Counted from the stretch's first letter, positions 43,127 through 51,537 are shown. The stretch: 64,000 bases of DNA from Ancylobacter polymorphus (GCF_030813495.1 NZ_JAUSUI010000005.1:248001-312000), one strand, 5' to 3'. The notes: generated by a model from the sequence alone, not told the origin. Numbers and translations: made by a program.

Positions 43127-43576
43127 TCAGGCGGCTCCGGCGCGCGGCGTCGCGATGCCGAGGGAGAGAATGAGGCGCTGAAAGCCCGGTTTTCGCTCCA
43201 CGAGATCGGCCACGGTATAGCTGTCCAGCACGGCGAAGAAAGCGTCCATGGCCTCGTTGAGCACGGGAAGGACGCCGCAGCCGCCGGCCAGCGCGCAGCC
43301 CTCGCAGCCGACGAGGCAGTCATCCCCCTCGGTATGACGCAGCAACTCGCCCACGCGGATCGTCCCGGCGGGCCGGCCCAGCCGGTAACCGCCCGCGCGC
43401 CCCCGCACGCTGGCGACATAGCCCGCTTTGCCGAGGTCGTGCAGCACCTTCATCAGATGGTTCTGCGAGATCGAATAGGCGGCCGCTATTTCGGAAATCG
43501 CGCAGAGCCGGTCCCCCCGCGCCGCGAGGTAGATCAGGACGCGCAGGGCGTAATCGGAATAGCGCGTCAGCTGCAT
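43127..43576 (-). CDS. Rrf2-family Fe-S regulator (NsrR-like)
   Basis: 149-aa Rrf2 regulator. Winged helix with MQLTRYSDYALRVLIYLAAR and ISQNHLMKVLHDLGKAGYV plus the GRAGGYRLGRPA wing. Cysteines at 87, 91, 94 and 100 (DCLVGCEGCALAGGCGVL) can hold a cluster, and Asp8, a cluster ligand in some NsrR proteins, is present. Close homologs sense nitric oxide (NsrR) or iron (RirA); the neighbouring reductase and a palindromic site in the shared promoter favour NsrR. Divergent from the reductase-PAS gene. Confidence 0.87.
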   Translation of the reverse strand: MQLTRYSDYALRVLIYLAARGDRLCAISEIAAAYSISQNHLMKVLHDLGKAGYVASVRGRAGGYRLGRPAGTIRVGELLRHTEGDDCLVGCEGCALAGGCGVLPVLNEAMDAFFAVLDSYTVADLVERKPGFQRLILSLGIATPRAGAA

Positions 43577-43603
43577 GGCTGTCTGGAGGCTTTCCAGTCG
43601 GAG

Positions 43604-43630
43604 AATACATGTATAGCGTATACATGATTT
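43604..43630. promoter_or_regulatory. Probable Rrf2/NsrR operator
   Basis: Imperfect palindrome AATACATGTATA-GCG-TATACATGATTT, 27 bases, between the divergent regulator and reductase-PAS genes. AT-rich dyads with CATGTATA-like halves are typical of NsrR-class sites. It would overlap both promoters, so autoregulation and control of the reductase are likely. Confidence 0.65.
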
Positions 43631-43645
43631 CAGGGGAGGCAAGGG

Positions 43646-44929
43646 ATGACCGATAGCAGCGGCCAGACGGGGATGAAGGGTCCAGAGTCGGGCGTGCGGC
43701 CCTTTGTGATCGAAAGCCGCCATCGGGAGAGCGATGTCATCACCTCTTTCGTGCTGCGCCCGCGCGACGGGCGCCCGCCCGCGCCGCATGTCGCCGGGCA
43801 GCATCTGACGCTGTTCGCCGACATTCCCGGCGCGGGTCGGCAGAAACGCAACTACACCATCTCCGCCGCGCCCAATGGCGAGACCTACCGCATCTCGGTG
43901 AAGCGCGAGGCGGAAGGAATGGTGTCGAAATGGCTGCATGATGTGGCGCGCGAGGGCACGGTGCTGGACATCGCCCCGCCATCCGGCAGCTTCGTGCTGC
44001 CGGCGGACGATGCGCGCCCGCTGGTCATGCTCAGCGCCGGCGTCGGACTGACGCCGATGGTGGCGATGCTGGAGGCGCTGGCCGCCGACCATCGCAGGCC
44101 CCGGCTGCAGTTCATCCATTGCACCCAGAGCCGCGCCACCCAGGCCTTCGGCGCGCATCTGCGCACCCTTGCCGCCGCGCTGGGCGCGGCGACGGCCTTG
44201 TTCCATACGCGGGCGAACGACGGCGAGGCCAGCGACGGTGTCCTTGCCGGACACCTGACGCCCGACTGGCTGCTGGCACATTCCGCCGTCGCCGAGGCGG
44301 AGTACTTTGTCTGCGGCCCCACCCGCTTCCTTCGGGTCTTCGTGCCGGCCCTCGCCAAGGCGGGCGTTCCGCCGGAACGGCTGCATTACGAGTTCTTCGG
44401 GGCGGTGGAAGACCTGTTCGACGACCCGCCGCCGGCGAGCGCCGCACCGTCCTCCCCGCCCGCAACCGTGGCGGAGCGCCACTCGCGCACGGTCGGCGAT
44501 GTCACCCGCGCGGCGATCAGCGACGCGCTGCTCGACAGCGCGGCCGACGCCGTCGTGGTCAGCGATGCCGAGGGGGCGATCGTGCTGTGGAACCCCGGCG
44601 CCGAGCGGATTTTCGGCTTCACCGAGGAGGAGGCGCTGGGCCGTTCGCTCGACATCATCATTCCCGAGCCGTTCCGCGCCCGGCATTGGGAGGGTTATCG
44701 CGAGACCGTCGCCTCCGGTCAGAGCCGCTACGGCGCCGGCGACATGCTCGCCGTGCCGGGGCTGACCCGCGACGGACGGCGCATCTCGCTGGAATTCACC
44801 ATCGCCCTCATCAAGGACCCGGCCGGCAAGGTCACCGGCATGGCCGCCGTGCTGCGGGACATCACCCCCCGCTTCGAGGAAATGAAGGCGCTGAAGAAGA
44901 AGGTGGCGGAGCGTCAGGCCGCGCCTTGA
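43646..44929 (+). CDS. Flavohemoglobin-like ferredoxin reductase fused to a PAS domain
   Basis: 427-aa fusion. Residues ~15-270 are an FAD/NAD(P)H reductase like the reductase half of flavohemoglobin Hmp: FAD contact RNYTISAAPNGETYRIS, KREAEGMVSKWLHD, nicotinamide motif MLSAGVGLTPMVAMLEAL, and YFVCGPTRFL. There is no globin or 2Fe-2S domain. After a proline/alanine linker, residues ~300-420 form a PAS domain (ALLDSAADAVVVSDAEGAI, NPGAERIFGFTEEEALGR, GRRISLEFTIALIKD, AAVLRDITPRFEE) ending in a short coiled helix. The PAS may bind heme or flavin and receive electrons from the reductase. Divergent from the NsrR-like gene; an ATPase gene follows 14 bases later. Confidence 0.87.
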   Translation: MTDSSGQTGMKGPESGVRPFVIESRHRESDVITSFVLRPRDGRPPAPHVAGQHLTLFADIPGAGRQKRNYTISAAPNGETYRISVKREAEGMVSKWLHDVAREGTVLDIAPPSGSFVLPADDARPLVMLSAGVGLTPMVAMLEALAADHRRPRLQFIHCTQSRATQAFGAHLRTLAAALGAATALFHTRANDGEASDGVLAGHLTPDWLLAHSAVAEAEYFVCGPTRFLRVFVPALAKAGVPPERLHYEFFGAVEDLFDDPPPASAAPSSPPATVAERHSRTVGDVTRAAISDALLDSAADAVVVSDAEGAIVLWNPGAERIFGFTEEEALGRSLDIIIPEPFRARHWEGYRETVASGQSRYGAGDMLAVPGLTRDGRRISLEFTIALIKDPAGKVTGMAAVLRDITPRFEEMKALKKKVAERQAAP

Positions 44930-44943
44930 CGCCGGGAGGCTCC

Positions 44944-45501
44944 ATGGATCGTTTCGTCGTCATTTCCGGCTGCTCGGGCGGGGGCAAGTCCACGCTGCTG
45001 GCCGAACTCGCGCGGCGCGGCTTCGCGACTGTCGAGGAGCCCGGGCGTCGCATCGTTGCCGAGCAGCTACGCGCGGGCGGGACGGACCTGCCCTGGGTCG
45101 ATCTCGCCGGCTTTGCCCGCCGCGCCGTCACCCTCGCGCAGCAGGACCGGGCGGCGGCGCAGGACCAGGGCGGCTGGGTGTTCTTCGATCGCGGGCTGGT
45201 CGACGCCGCCGCCGCCCTGGCCTTCGCGACCGGTGAGCCGCTGGACGCCGCGCTTTGCGCCGCGCATCGCTATAATGGGCGGGTGTTCCTGACCCCGCCC
45301 TGGCCAGACATTTTTGCCGGCGATGAGGCGCGCCGGCACGACTTCTCCGCCGCCATAGCCGAGTATGAGCGCCTGCTCGCCACCTACCCGGCGCTCGGCT
45401 ATGAGGTCACGCTTCTGCCGAAACGGACGGTCGAGGCGCGGGCGGATTTCCTCCTCGGCACGCTGGGCGCGACCGTGGCGCCAGGTCCGGCTCGCCACTA
45501 A
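44944..45501 (+). CDS. AAA-type predicted ATPase/kinase
   Basis: 185-aa P-loop protein of the AAA_28 (predicted ATPase) group. Walker A SGCSGGGKSTLL at residues 8-19; FFDRGLVDAAAAL carries the Walker B-like Asp; TPPWPDIFAGDEARRHDF is a conserved loop in this group. ATG 44944 has a GGGAGG site. Follows the reductase-PAS gene, probably in one transcript. Family members are often annotated as nucleotide kinases; substrate unknown. Confidence 0.82.
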   Translation: MDRFVVISGCSGGGKSTLLAELARRGFATVEEPGRRIVAEQLRAGGTDLPWVDLAGFARRAVTLAQQDRAAAQDQGGWVFFDRGLVDAAAALAFATGEPLDAALCAAHRYNGRVFLTPPWPDIFAGDEARRHDFSAAIAEYERLLATYPALGYEVTLLPKRTVEARADFLLGTLGATVAPGPARH

Positions 45502-45582
45502 CGCACACCGCACGTGAAGAAGGGCAGGTGCGATGCGCCCCTGCCCCTCGGTTTGCCCGACGTAAGCTGACGCCGCCAGGGG

Positions 45583-45849
45583 TCACCAGCGGCTGTGGTG
45601 GCGATCACGGCCGATGAAATAGCCCACGACCACGCCGGCCAGCGCCGCCGTCACCATGCCCGGAAGCACGTCGATGCGGTTGGCGACCGCAGCGTTACCG
45701 GCGGCATAGAGGCCCGAGGCGCGGTCGGCCGCCTCATGCATGCCTTCCCGTACCGCTTCGCCGGCGGAGGACATGTTGCGCCCCGCCTCGCGCACCAGCG
45801 CATCGGCGCTGGAAGGAAGGTTCTCGTTGATCTTGTTGGCGTCGGCCAT
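45583..45849 (-). CDS. Small DUF883-like membrane-anchored protein
   Basis: 88 aa: an amphipathic alpha-helical N-terminus (ALVREAGRNMSSAGEAVREG), a C-terminal transmembrane helix with GMVTAALAGVVVGYFIGRDR, and a short HHSRW tail. This fits the DUF883/ElaB-YqjD group of inner-membrane proteins that can tether ribosomes in stationary phase. It has an exact EcfG-type promoter, consistent with a general stress gene. Confidence 0.75.
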   Translation of the reverse strand: MADANKINENLPSSADALVREAGRNMSSAGEAVREGMHEAADRASGLYAAGNAAVANRIDVLPGMVTAALAGVVVGYFIGRDRHHSRW

Positions 45850-45882
45850 GGGAATGCTCCTGCTGAGATGAACTGCCAGAAC

Positions 45883-45907
45883 AACGCCGCCCCGCGAGGA
45901 GCGTTCC
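45883..45907 (-). promoter_or_regulatory. EcfG-type promoter for the DUF883-like gene
   Basis: On the minus strand GGAAC (45907-45903), 16-base spacer, CGTT (45886-45883): an exact consensus match, 34 bases upstream of the start codon. Confidence 0.8.
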
Positions 45908-45920
45908 CACCGCGCCGCCG

Positions 45921-46445
45921 TCACCCCGCGCCGATGACAAAGGGAGCGACGATCCGCTCCTCGCAATCCTCCATGGTTCCGGCCTGCCAGGACTGGACGA
46001 AGAAACGCCCCGCCCCGCCAAGCCCGATGATCGGCGTGTGCCAGACCCCGCGCCCATAGACCGCCCCGCCGCCGGCGAAGGCGAAAGCCCGCAGCGTGCC
46101 GAGGTCCGGGCGGCCCTGCCCGTCATCCAGCGCGACGGCGAGGATGAAACTCTCCCCCTGCATGGCGACGATGGCCTGCTGCGAAAACGCATGGCGTTCC
46201 ATCAGCCGCACGGTGAGCGGCAGCGCCTGCGGCGCCGTCTCGAACAGCGAGGCGATCAGCCGGCTTCCCGTCCGTGTGTCGGTCTCGAACGCCGTGATGT
46301 CGTGGCGCCGCGCCGTGCCGGCATTGGCCGGAATCGGATCGGCGCCGCCGGCCGCGACGAGATGGCCGTAGCGACGGAAAAGAGCAGGTGTCGCCGCGAC
46401 GGCGGTCAGCGTCCGCCACGGCCCCTTCTCGTTGTTTTCGTTCAC
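45921..46445 (-). CDS. allA: Ureidoglycolate lyase
   Basis: 174-aa cupin-like enzyme releasing urea from ureidoglycolate to give glyoxylate, the last step of purine ureide breakdown. Family features: FRRYGHLVA at the N-terminus, LMERHAFSQQAIVAMQGESF, the VYGRGVWHTPIIGLG region typical of AllA, and a C-terminal EDCEERIVAP. It lies 59 bases after dihydropyrimidinase on the same strand, so the two may form a nitrogen-scavenging unit for purine and pyrimidine breakdown products. Confidence 0.87.
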   Translation of the reverse strand: MNENNEKGPWRTLTAVAATPALFRRYGHLVAAGGADPIPANAGTARRHDITAFETDTRTGSRLIASLFETAPQALPLTVRLMERHAFSQQAIVAMQGESFILAVALDDGQGRPDLGTLRAFAFAGGGAVYGRGVWHTPIIGLGGAGRFFVQSWQAGTMEDCEERIVAPFVIGAG

Positions 46446-46504
46446 GCCTGCCTCACAGACTGCACCCCTGCCCTACCCGGCTCATCCCCCGCTCTCGCGG
46501 CCGG

Positions 46505-47932
46505 TCAGGCTCCCCCAGCCGGTATGGCATAGGGCGAGAGCTCGCGCTTGAGGAAGCCGCCATCGCCGGCTTCGCCGACGATGCGCCCGTCCTCGACCAT
46601 CACCTTGCCGCGCAGCAGCGTCATGACCGGCCAGCCGGTGACCGCCATGCCCTCGTAAGGTGTGTAGTCCGCGCCGTGGTGCATCAGTTCCTGCCGGATC
46701 GTCTCCTTGCGGTTGGGGTCCCACAGCACGATGTCGGCGTCGAAACCGGGGGCGATGGACCCCTTTTTCGGATAGAGGCCGTACATCTTCGCGTGGTTGG
46801 TGGAGGTCAGCGCGACGAACTCGTTGAGCGTGATGCGCCCTTCCGCCACGCCTTTGGAGAACAGGATCTGCAGCCGCGTCTCGACGCCGGGAATGCCGTT
46901 CGGCACCCAGCGGAACGAGGTGCGGGCCTTCGGGTTCAGCTTGCCCATCTCGCCCGCGTAGAAAAAGGCGCAGTGATCGGAAGAAAAGGTCTGGAACACA
47001 CCGGTGCGGATGCCCTCCCAGATGGCGTCCCAGCTGGCATGGTCGCGCGGCGGCGGCGAGCAGACATATTTGCCGCCGCTCTCATCCATGTTGAGGCCCT
47101 TCATGTCCTCGGCGGTCAGAGCGACATATTGCGGGCAGGTCTCGCCATAAACCTTCAAACCCTTCTGCTGCGCCCAGCGGATCTGCTCCATCGGCTCGCG
47201 CCCCGAGACATGCACCACCATGATCGGCACGTCGGTCAGCTCGGCATGGCTGATGGCGCGGTGGGTGGCCTCGCGCTCCACCGACTGCGGACGGGAGACG
47301 CCGTGATAATAGGGCGCCGTCTTGCCGGCGGCCTCCAGTTTCTGGGTCATGAAGCGGATGGCGTCATAGCCCTCGCAATGGACCATGACGAGGGCGCCAC
47401 AGCCGCGCGCGCAGTCGAACACTTCCAGCAGCTGGCGGTCGTTCAGCACCAGATCGTCATAGGTCATGAACACCTTGAACGAGGTGTAGCCATCGCCCAC
47501 CAGCGCCGGCAGTTCCTGTCCCAGAACGCTGGGCGAAGGGTCGGAGATGATGAGGTGGAAGCCGTAGTCGCAATAGCATTTGCCCTCGGCCTCCTTGTGA
47601 TAGTCCATCACGCTCTGGCGCAGGCTGGCCCCGCGCGGCTGCAGCGCGAAGGGCAGCACCGTGGTGTTGCCGCCGGCAATGGCCGAGCGTGTGCCGCTCT
47701 CGAAATCATCCGCCATGGCCGGGCCGCCAAAGGCCGGCTGGGCGAGGTGGACATGGCTGTCAATGCCGCCGGGCATGACCAGCAATCCCGAGGCGTCGAT
47801 CACCTTCGCGCCGCCGGTGAGGCTCTCCGCCACCGCCACGATCCGCCCGTCGCGGATGCCGACATCGGCGCGCACCGTGTCCGAGGCGGTGACAACCGTG
47901 CCTCCGCGTATGACCGTATCGAATTCGTGCAT
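46505..47932 (-). CDS. Dihydropyrimidinase / D-hydantoinase
   Basis: 475-aa binuclear metal amidohydrolase opening the ring of dihydrouracil or dihydrothymine. Metal ligands: HVH in PGGIDSHVHLAQPAFGG, carboxylated Lys in GYTSFKVFMTYDD, His residues in MVVHVSGREPMEQI, and Asp in TFSSDHCAFF. Substrate loop GETCPQYVALTAEDM is typical of dihydropyrimidinase rather than allantoinase. The start is ATG 47932 (MHEFDTVIRGG); an upstream in-frame GTG adds 24 unlikely residues. No other reductive pyrimidine genes (preAT, hydrolase) are in the window. Confidence 0.9.
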   Translation of the reverse strand: MHEFDTVIRGGTVVTASDTVRADVGIRDGRIVAVAESLTGGAKVIDASGLLVMPGGIDSHVHLAQPAFGGPAMADDFESGTRSAIAGGNTTVLPFALQPRGASLRQSVMDYHKEAEGKCYCDYGFHLIISDPSPSVLGQELPALVGDGYTSFKVFMTYDDLVLNDRQLLEVFDCARGCGALVMVHCEGYDAIRFMTQKLEAAGKTAPYYHGVSRPQSVEREATHRAISHAELTDVPIMVVHVSGREPMEQIRWAQQKGLKVYGETCPQYVALTAEDMKGLNMDESGGKYVCSPPPRDHASWDAIWEGIRTGVFQTFSSDHCAFFYAGEMGKLNPKARTSFRWVPNGIPGVETRLQILFSKGVAEGRITLNEFVALTSTNHAKMYGLYPKKGSIAPGFDADIVLWDPNRKETIRQELMHHGADYTPYEGMAVTGWPVMTLLRGKVMVEDGRIVGEAGDGGFLKRELSPYAIPAGGA

Positions 47933-48142
47933 GGGTGCCTCGCTGGCTGGGTTGGGGGGACGCGGCTCCGCCGGCAGGCGCCCCGCCTGCAAGTCGCGCA
48001 CCACCTCCCGGCGGCAAAGGGCGCACCGCGATCCCCCGCGCGCCCATCGCCCGCGCCGGGGCCGGAAGGCGCGGCTTCCGCTCGTTTGGGGTCAGCCACC
48101 GCCTCCCGGTTAGGCAGGGTACGACCAGCCCCCCGCCCGTCG

Positions 48143-48859
48143 CTAGCTCTCGGCCACCGGGTGGATATGCGGGTGCGAATGGGTATGGCTGTGGGGGTGG
48201 CTGTGCAGTGCAGCGGGGATCAGCCGCCCGCCCTCGATCGCCATCGCCCGCGTCGCCAGTTCGGCGATGAAGCCGTCATCATGCGACACCAGCAGCATGG
48301 CGCCGGGAAAGGCGTGCAGCGCCGCCCGGAGACGCTTTCCGTTCGCAGCGTCGACCCCATTGGTGGGCTCGTCGAGCAGCAACACGTCCGGCTTCATCGC
48401 CAGCAGCCCGGCGAGGCAGACGAGACGCTTCTCGCCGCCGGAGAGCCGATGGCTGATGCGCGGCGCCAGCGCGCCAATGCCCAGCGTCGCCAGCACCTCT
48501 TCGGCCCGACGGAACGCCTCCGCCTGGGTGCAGCCGAGATTGAGCGGCCCGAAGGCCACATCCTCGATCACGCTCGGGCAGAACAGCTGGTCGTCGCTGT
48601 CCTGGAAGAGATAGCCGAGGCGCGGACGCAGGGCACGAAAGTCGCGCTCGCTGCGGCAGGCCGCGCCGAACAGCCGGACCTGCCCGGCACTCGGGCGCTC
48701 CAACCCGACCAGCGTGCGCAGCAGCGTGGTTTTGCCCGCGCCGTTCGGCCCGACAATGGCGAGCCGCTCCCCCGCCGCGAGGGAGAGGTTCACCCGGCTC
48801 AGCACGGCGGCGCCGTCGCGGACGACGGTGATCTCTTCAAGGGCAAGCAGCACGCTCAT
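48143..48859 (-). CDS. nikO: ECF nickel/cobalt importer ATPase
   Basis: 238-aa ATPase. Walker A GPNGAGKTT, Q-loop FQDSDDQLFCPSV (DDQ is typical of ECF-type CbiO), signature LSGGEKRLVCL, Walker B VLLLDEPTNG and His switch VSHDDGFIA are intact. The C-terminus is a His-rich tail of alternating His pairs (HSHPHSHTHSHPHIH), probably metal-binding. Last gene of nikKMLQO; its start overlaps the end of nikQ. Confidence 0.92.
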   Translation of the reverse strand: MSVLLALEEITVVRDGAAVLSRVNLSLAAGERLAIVGPNGAGKTTLLRTLVGLERPSAGQVRLFGAACRSERDFRALRPRLGYLFQDSDDQLFCPSVIEDVAFGPLNLGCTQAEAFRRAEEVLATLGIGALAPRISHRLSGGEKRLVCLAGLLAMKPDVLLLDEPTNGVDAANGKRLRAALHAFPGAMLLVSHDDGFIAELATRAMAIEGGRLIPAALHSHPHSHTHSHPHIHPVAES

Positions 48860-49581
48860 AGCCGGTCCGCCAGGGTGAGCGCGAGCCCGAAAGCCAGCGC
48901 GGCCGTCACCCCGGCCCAGTCGCGGCGTGTCGGCGGCGGCAAGGCGAGGCGCGGAAAGCGGCCCTCATAGCCCCGGCACAGCATCGCCTCCTCCACGCGC
49001 TGCGCCCGCGCCAGCGCCCGCACCAGCAGCATGCCGACAAGATGGCCGTAGCTGCGCCAGCTGTGGCGGTTCGAGCCCGGACGGAAGCCGCGCACCCGCA
49101 TCGCTTCCAGGAGGCGCCGTGCCTCGTCGCGGATGAGCGCGAGATAGCGGGCGGTGAGCACGAAAAGCCGCACCAGCGTCTCCGGCACATGGAGCCCGCG
49201 CAGCGCGCCACCCAGCCGTGCCGGCTCGACCGCCCCGAGAAGACCGACAAGGACCAGCGCCGAAGCGGACACCTTGGCGGCGATCAGCGCCGCGCGCGCC
49301 ACGCCCTCGACGCTCGCGGTAAGTGGGCCGAGCGCAAACAGCGGCTGTCCCGGCAGGGTGAACGGCAGGGTGGCGAAGAGCAGCAAGAGGAAGCCTTCCA
49401 CATGCAGCAGCCGCCGCCACAGCTTGGCCGGCGGACGGGACACGGCCACCGCCAGCACCACCACCCCCAGCGCGGCCAGCGCGACGGGCAGCCGGTGCAA
49501 CTGCGACAGGCAGGCAATGAGGACGAAGGCGCCGACGAGGCGCAGGCGCAGATCGCCGGTCGCGGCGGCGTCCGTCTTCAT
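48856..49581 (-). CDS. nikQ: ECF transporter T component (CbiQ/NikQ)
   Basis: 241-aa membrane coupling protein that links the ATPase to the metal-binding S component. About five helices; the two Ala-Arg-Gly coupling motifs of T components are visible as EAMRVRGFRPGS and EEAMLCRGYEGRFP. ATG 49581 overlaps the stop of nikL and follows it without a gap. Confidence 0.9.
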   Translation of the reverse strand: MKTDAAATGDLRLRLVGAFVLIACLSQLHRLPVALAALGVVVLAVAVSRPPAKLWRRLLHVEGFLLLLFATLPFTLPGQPLFALGPLTASVEGVARAALIAAKVSASALVLVGLLGAVEPARLGGALRGLHVPETLVRLFVLTARYLALIRDEARRLLEAMRVRGFRPGSNRHSWRSYGHLVGMLLVRALARAQRVEEAMLCRGYEGRFPRLALPPPTRRDWAGVTAALAFGLALTLADRL

Positions 49582-50132
49582 GCGCGCTGCCCCTTCGCCC
49601 AAAGCGCCATGCCGGCGAGGCCGAGGATGAGGAAGATGCCGGAAAGGATGTCGGCATAGCGCAGGCGCGAATCCATTTGCTCGATCCGCTCCATCAGCGG
49701 CGTCACCTGCCGCTGCACCGCTGCCTCGACCAGCGCGGCCAGCCGGGCCTCGCCTTCCGCTTCCACCGCCGGCGCCGGACGGTCGACGGGTGGCGGCGAC
49801 ACAGCGGCGGCCGCTCCGCCGAAACGCCCGGCCGGCAGCGTCGCGGCGGCGACATGGCCCTCGCGCGTATCGACCGTCACCGTGGCATCAACGGGCGGCT
49901 GCGGCACCGGGAAGGCGAAGCGCCCCTCCCCGTCCGTCGTCCCGGAGGCGAGCGCCGTCCCGGCAGGGTCCTTCGCCGCCCACACGGCCCCGGCGGCACG
50001 GCCGCCGCCAATGAAGAAGGCGTAGCCCGTCACCTCCCCGCCCTCCACCGTGGCGAAGACCTTCAGCTTATGCGCCTGCGCCGGGCCGGCGAAGGCCAGC
50101 GCCAGCAGGAGCGGCAGCAGCAGCCGGATCAT
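49578..50132 (-). CDS. nikL: NikL-type nickel ECF accessory membrane protein
   Basis: 184 aa. Signal/anchor helix at the N-terminus (IRLLLPLLLALAFAGPAQAH, starting from His20 as the likely mature N-terminus), an Ig-like carboxypeptidase-regulatory domain (LKVFATVEGGEVTGYAFF; GTTDGEGRFAFPVP), and a C-terminal helix (ADILSGIFLILGLAGMALW). NikL/NikK proteins replace NikN in KMLQO-type importers. The N-terminal His after cleavage could bind nickel as in NikM; inference. ATG overlaps the nikM stop. Confidence 0.82.
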   Translation of the reverse strand: MIRLLLPLLLALAFAGPAQAHKLKVFATVEGGEVTGYAFFIGGGRAAGAVWAAKDPAGTALASGTTDGEGRFAFPVPQPPVDATVTVDTREGHVAAATLPAGRFGGAAAAVSPPPVDRPAPAVEAEGEARLAALVEAAVQRQVTPLMERIEQMDSRLRYADILSGIFLILGLAGMALWAKGQRA

Positions 50133-50743
50133 GACGTGACGGGCCTCAAGGCCTCGGGCTGCACGCGGGCGAGGAAGGACACCACCGCGCCGGTGACGAA
50201 GGCTTCCACCAGCGCGAGCGGCAGATAGGTGGCGATGACCACGCGCGCCGCCGGGGCGAAATCGCTCGACGACAGCCACAATACCAGCGCCACCATGCCC
50301 CCCGTGCCGAGCACCGCCAGCGCTCCCGCCGCCGCCCCGGCGGCAAAGCGCAGGGATGCGCGCGGCGTGGAACGGATCACCGGCCCCAGCGCCATGCCGC
50401 ACAGCACACCCGGCAGCGCGATGTTCACCGTGTTCACCCCCAGCGTGGTCAGCCCCCCGAAGCCGAACAGCAGCGTCTGCAACAACAGGGCCACCAGCAC
50501 GGCGAGAAAGGTGGCGGGCCCCAGCATCACCCCCATCAGCCCGGCCAGCAGCAGATGCACGCTCGACGGCCCCACCGGCACCGCGACCAGCGAGCCCGCG
50601 AAGAACGCGGCGGCGAGCAGCGCCGTGCGCGGGATCATCCGCTCATCGAGCCACCGCAAACCCAGCGCCACGCCGCCAGCAGCGAGGAGACCGCCGCCGA
50701 TGAGCACGGGCGCGGAAAGCAGGCCGTCGGGAATGTGTGCCAT
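50129..50743 (-). CDS. nikM: Nickel ECF substrate-binding membrane component
   Basis: 204-aa CbiM/NikM S component. The N-terminal MAHIPDGLLS contains the family's His-Ile-Pro-Asp-Gly metal-site motif; here the His is residue 3 rather than 2 (known proteins begin MHIPDG), shifting the amino-terminal Cu/Ni-binding geometry by one residue unless processed. Other family segments: VGPSSVHLLLAGLMGVMLGP with the conserved His, and ALLLQTLLFGFGGLTTLGVN. Confidence 0.9.
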   Translation of the reverse strand: MAHIPDGLLSAPVLIGGGLLAAGGVALGLRWLDERMIPRTALLAAAFFAGSLVAVPVGPSSVHLLLAGLMGVMLGPATFLAVLVALLLQTLLFGFGGLTTLGVNTVNIALPGVLCGMALGPVIRSTPRASLRFAAGAAAGALAVLGTGGMVALVLWLSSSDFAPAARVVIATYLPLALVEAFVTGAVVSFLARVQPEALRPVTS

Positions 50744-50747
50744 AAGG

Positions 50748-51527
50748 CTACTTTCTGACCATATCGGTGGCCTTCACCCAGATCAGCGCGCCCTCTTCCA
50801 CCGGCACCTCCTTGCCCTCGGGCGAGATCATCGGCGCGTCGCCTTCCAGCAGCGCGGCGAAGCCCCACCACCCCGCGCGCGGCATGGCATAGGTGAAGGT
50901 GCCGTTGGCGTCGGCCTTGATCACCTGCGTAACGAAGGCGTCGTTGGGCGGCGTCACCGTGCCGTCATTGATGAACTCGACCTCGACCTCCGCAAAAGGC
51001 GCGGGCTTGCCGCCCTTCAGCACCACGCCGGTGAAGACGTTGCCGGTCCACAACCCGGTCGGCCGGGTCAGTGGCTGGATTTCCACCGGCAGGCCCACCA
51101 GCGCGTCCCAGCCCTCGCCGGAGGCGTAGGAATCGACCGTCACCTTGGCGTAATGGACAATGTACTTGCCCTCGGAAGGCTCCCAATAGGGCTGCGGCTC
51201 GACATAGAAGATCGCCGCGCCGGGCTCCTTCAGCTCATAGGCCAGCGTCCAGGCGCTCTTGCCGTCGACCGGCTTCTCGGTGATCCGCCCGAGAAGATCG
51301 GTCGCCTTGCCGCCGGCCAGCACGCCCAGCTTTGCCGGCTTCTTCATCTCCATGACCGGCCCGCCCTCGACCGGATGGGTAAACACCATCTCCACGCTCA
51401 CCGCGCCGCCCTCCGGCAGCACGTCGGCAGAGGGGATGATCTCCTGGAAATGCGCCAGCGCCGGCAGCCCCATCAGCGGCAGGGCGAACAGAGCGGCGAT
51501 GAGGCCGGAACGGTGGGGGGCGGACAC
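50748..51527 (-). CDS. nikK: Periplasmic nickel importer component (DUF4198)
   Basis: 259-aa secreted DUF4198 protein with a signal peptide (SGLIAALFALPLMGLPALAH) and a His right after the cleavage site (AHFQEIIP). The C-terminal half contains TGNVFTGVVLKGGKPAPFAE and GTFTYAMPRAGWWGFAAL of the family. It is the first gene of the nikKMLQO operon. Start is GTG 51527 with a perfect AGGAGG site. The NikR-type operator lies immediately upstream, overlapping the ribosome-binding region. Confidence 0.87.
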   Translation of the reverse strand: MSAPHRSGLIAALFALPLMGLPALAHFQEIIPSADVLPEGGAVSVEMVFTHPVEGGPVMEMKKPAKLGVLAGGKATDLLGRITEKPVDGKSAWTLAYELKEPGAAIFYVEPQPYWEPSEGKYIVHYAKVTVDSYASGEGWDALVGLPVEIQPLTRPTGLWTGNVFTGVVLKGGKPAPFAEVEVEFINDGTVTPPNDAFVTQVIKADANGTFTYAMPRAGWWGFAALLEGDAPMISPEGKEVPVEEGALIWVKATDMVRK

Positions 51528-51537
51528 GCGGCACCTC

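Noticed and set aside
46388-48970. 860-codon open frame on the plus strand
   Set aside because: Antisense to allA, dihydropyrimidinase and nikO, all with intact motifs; the translation has no recognisable domain and reflects high GC.
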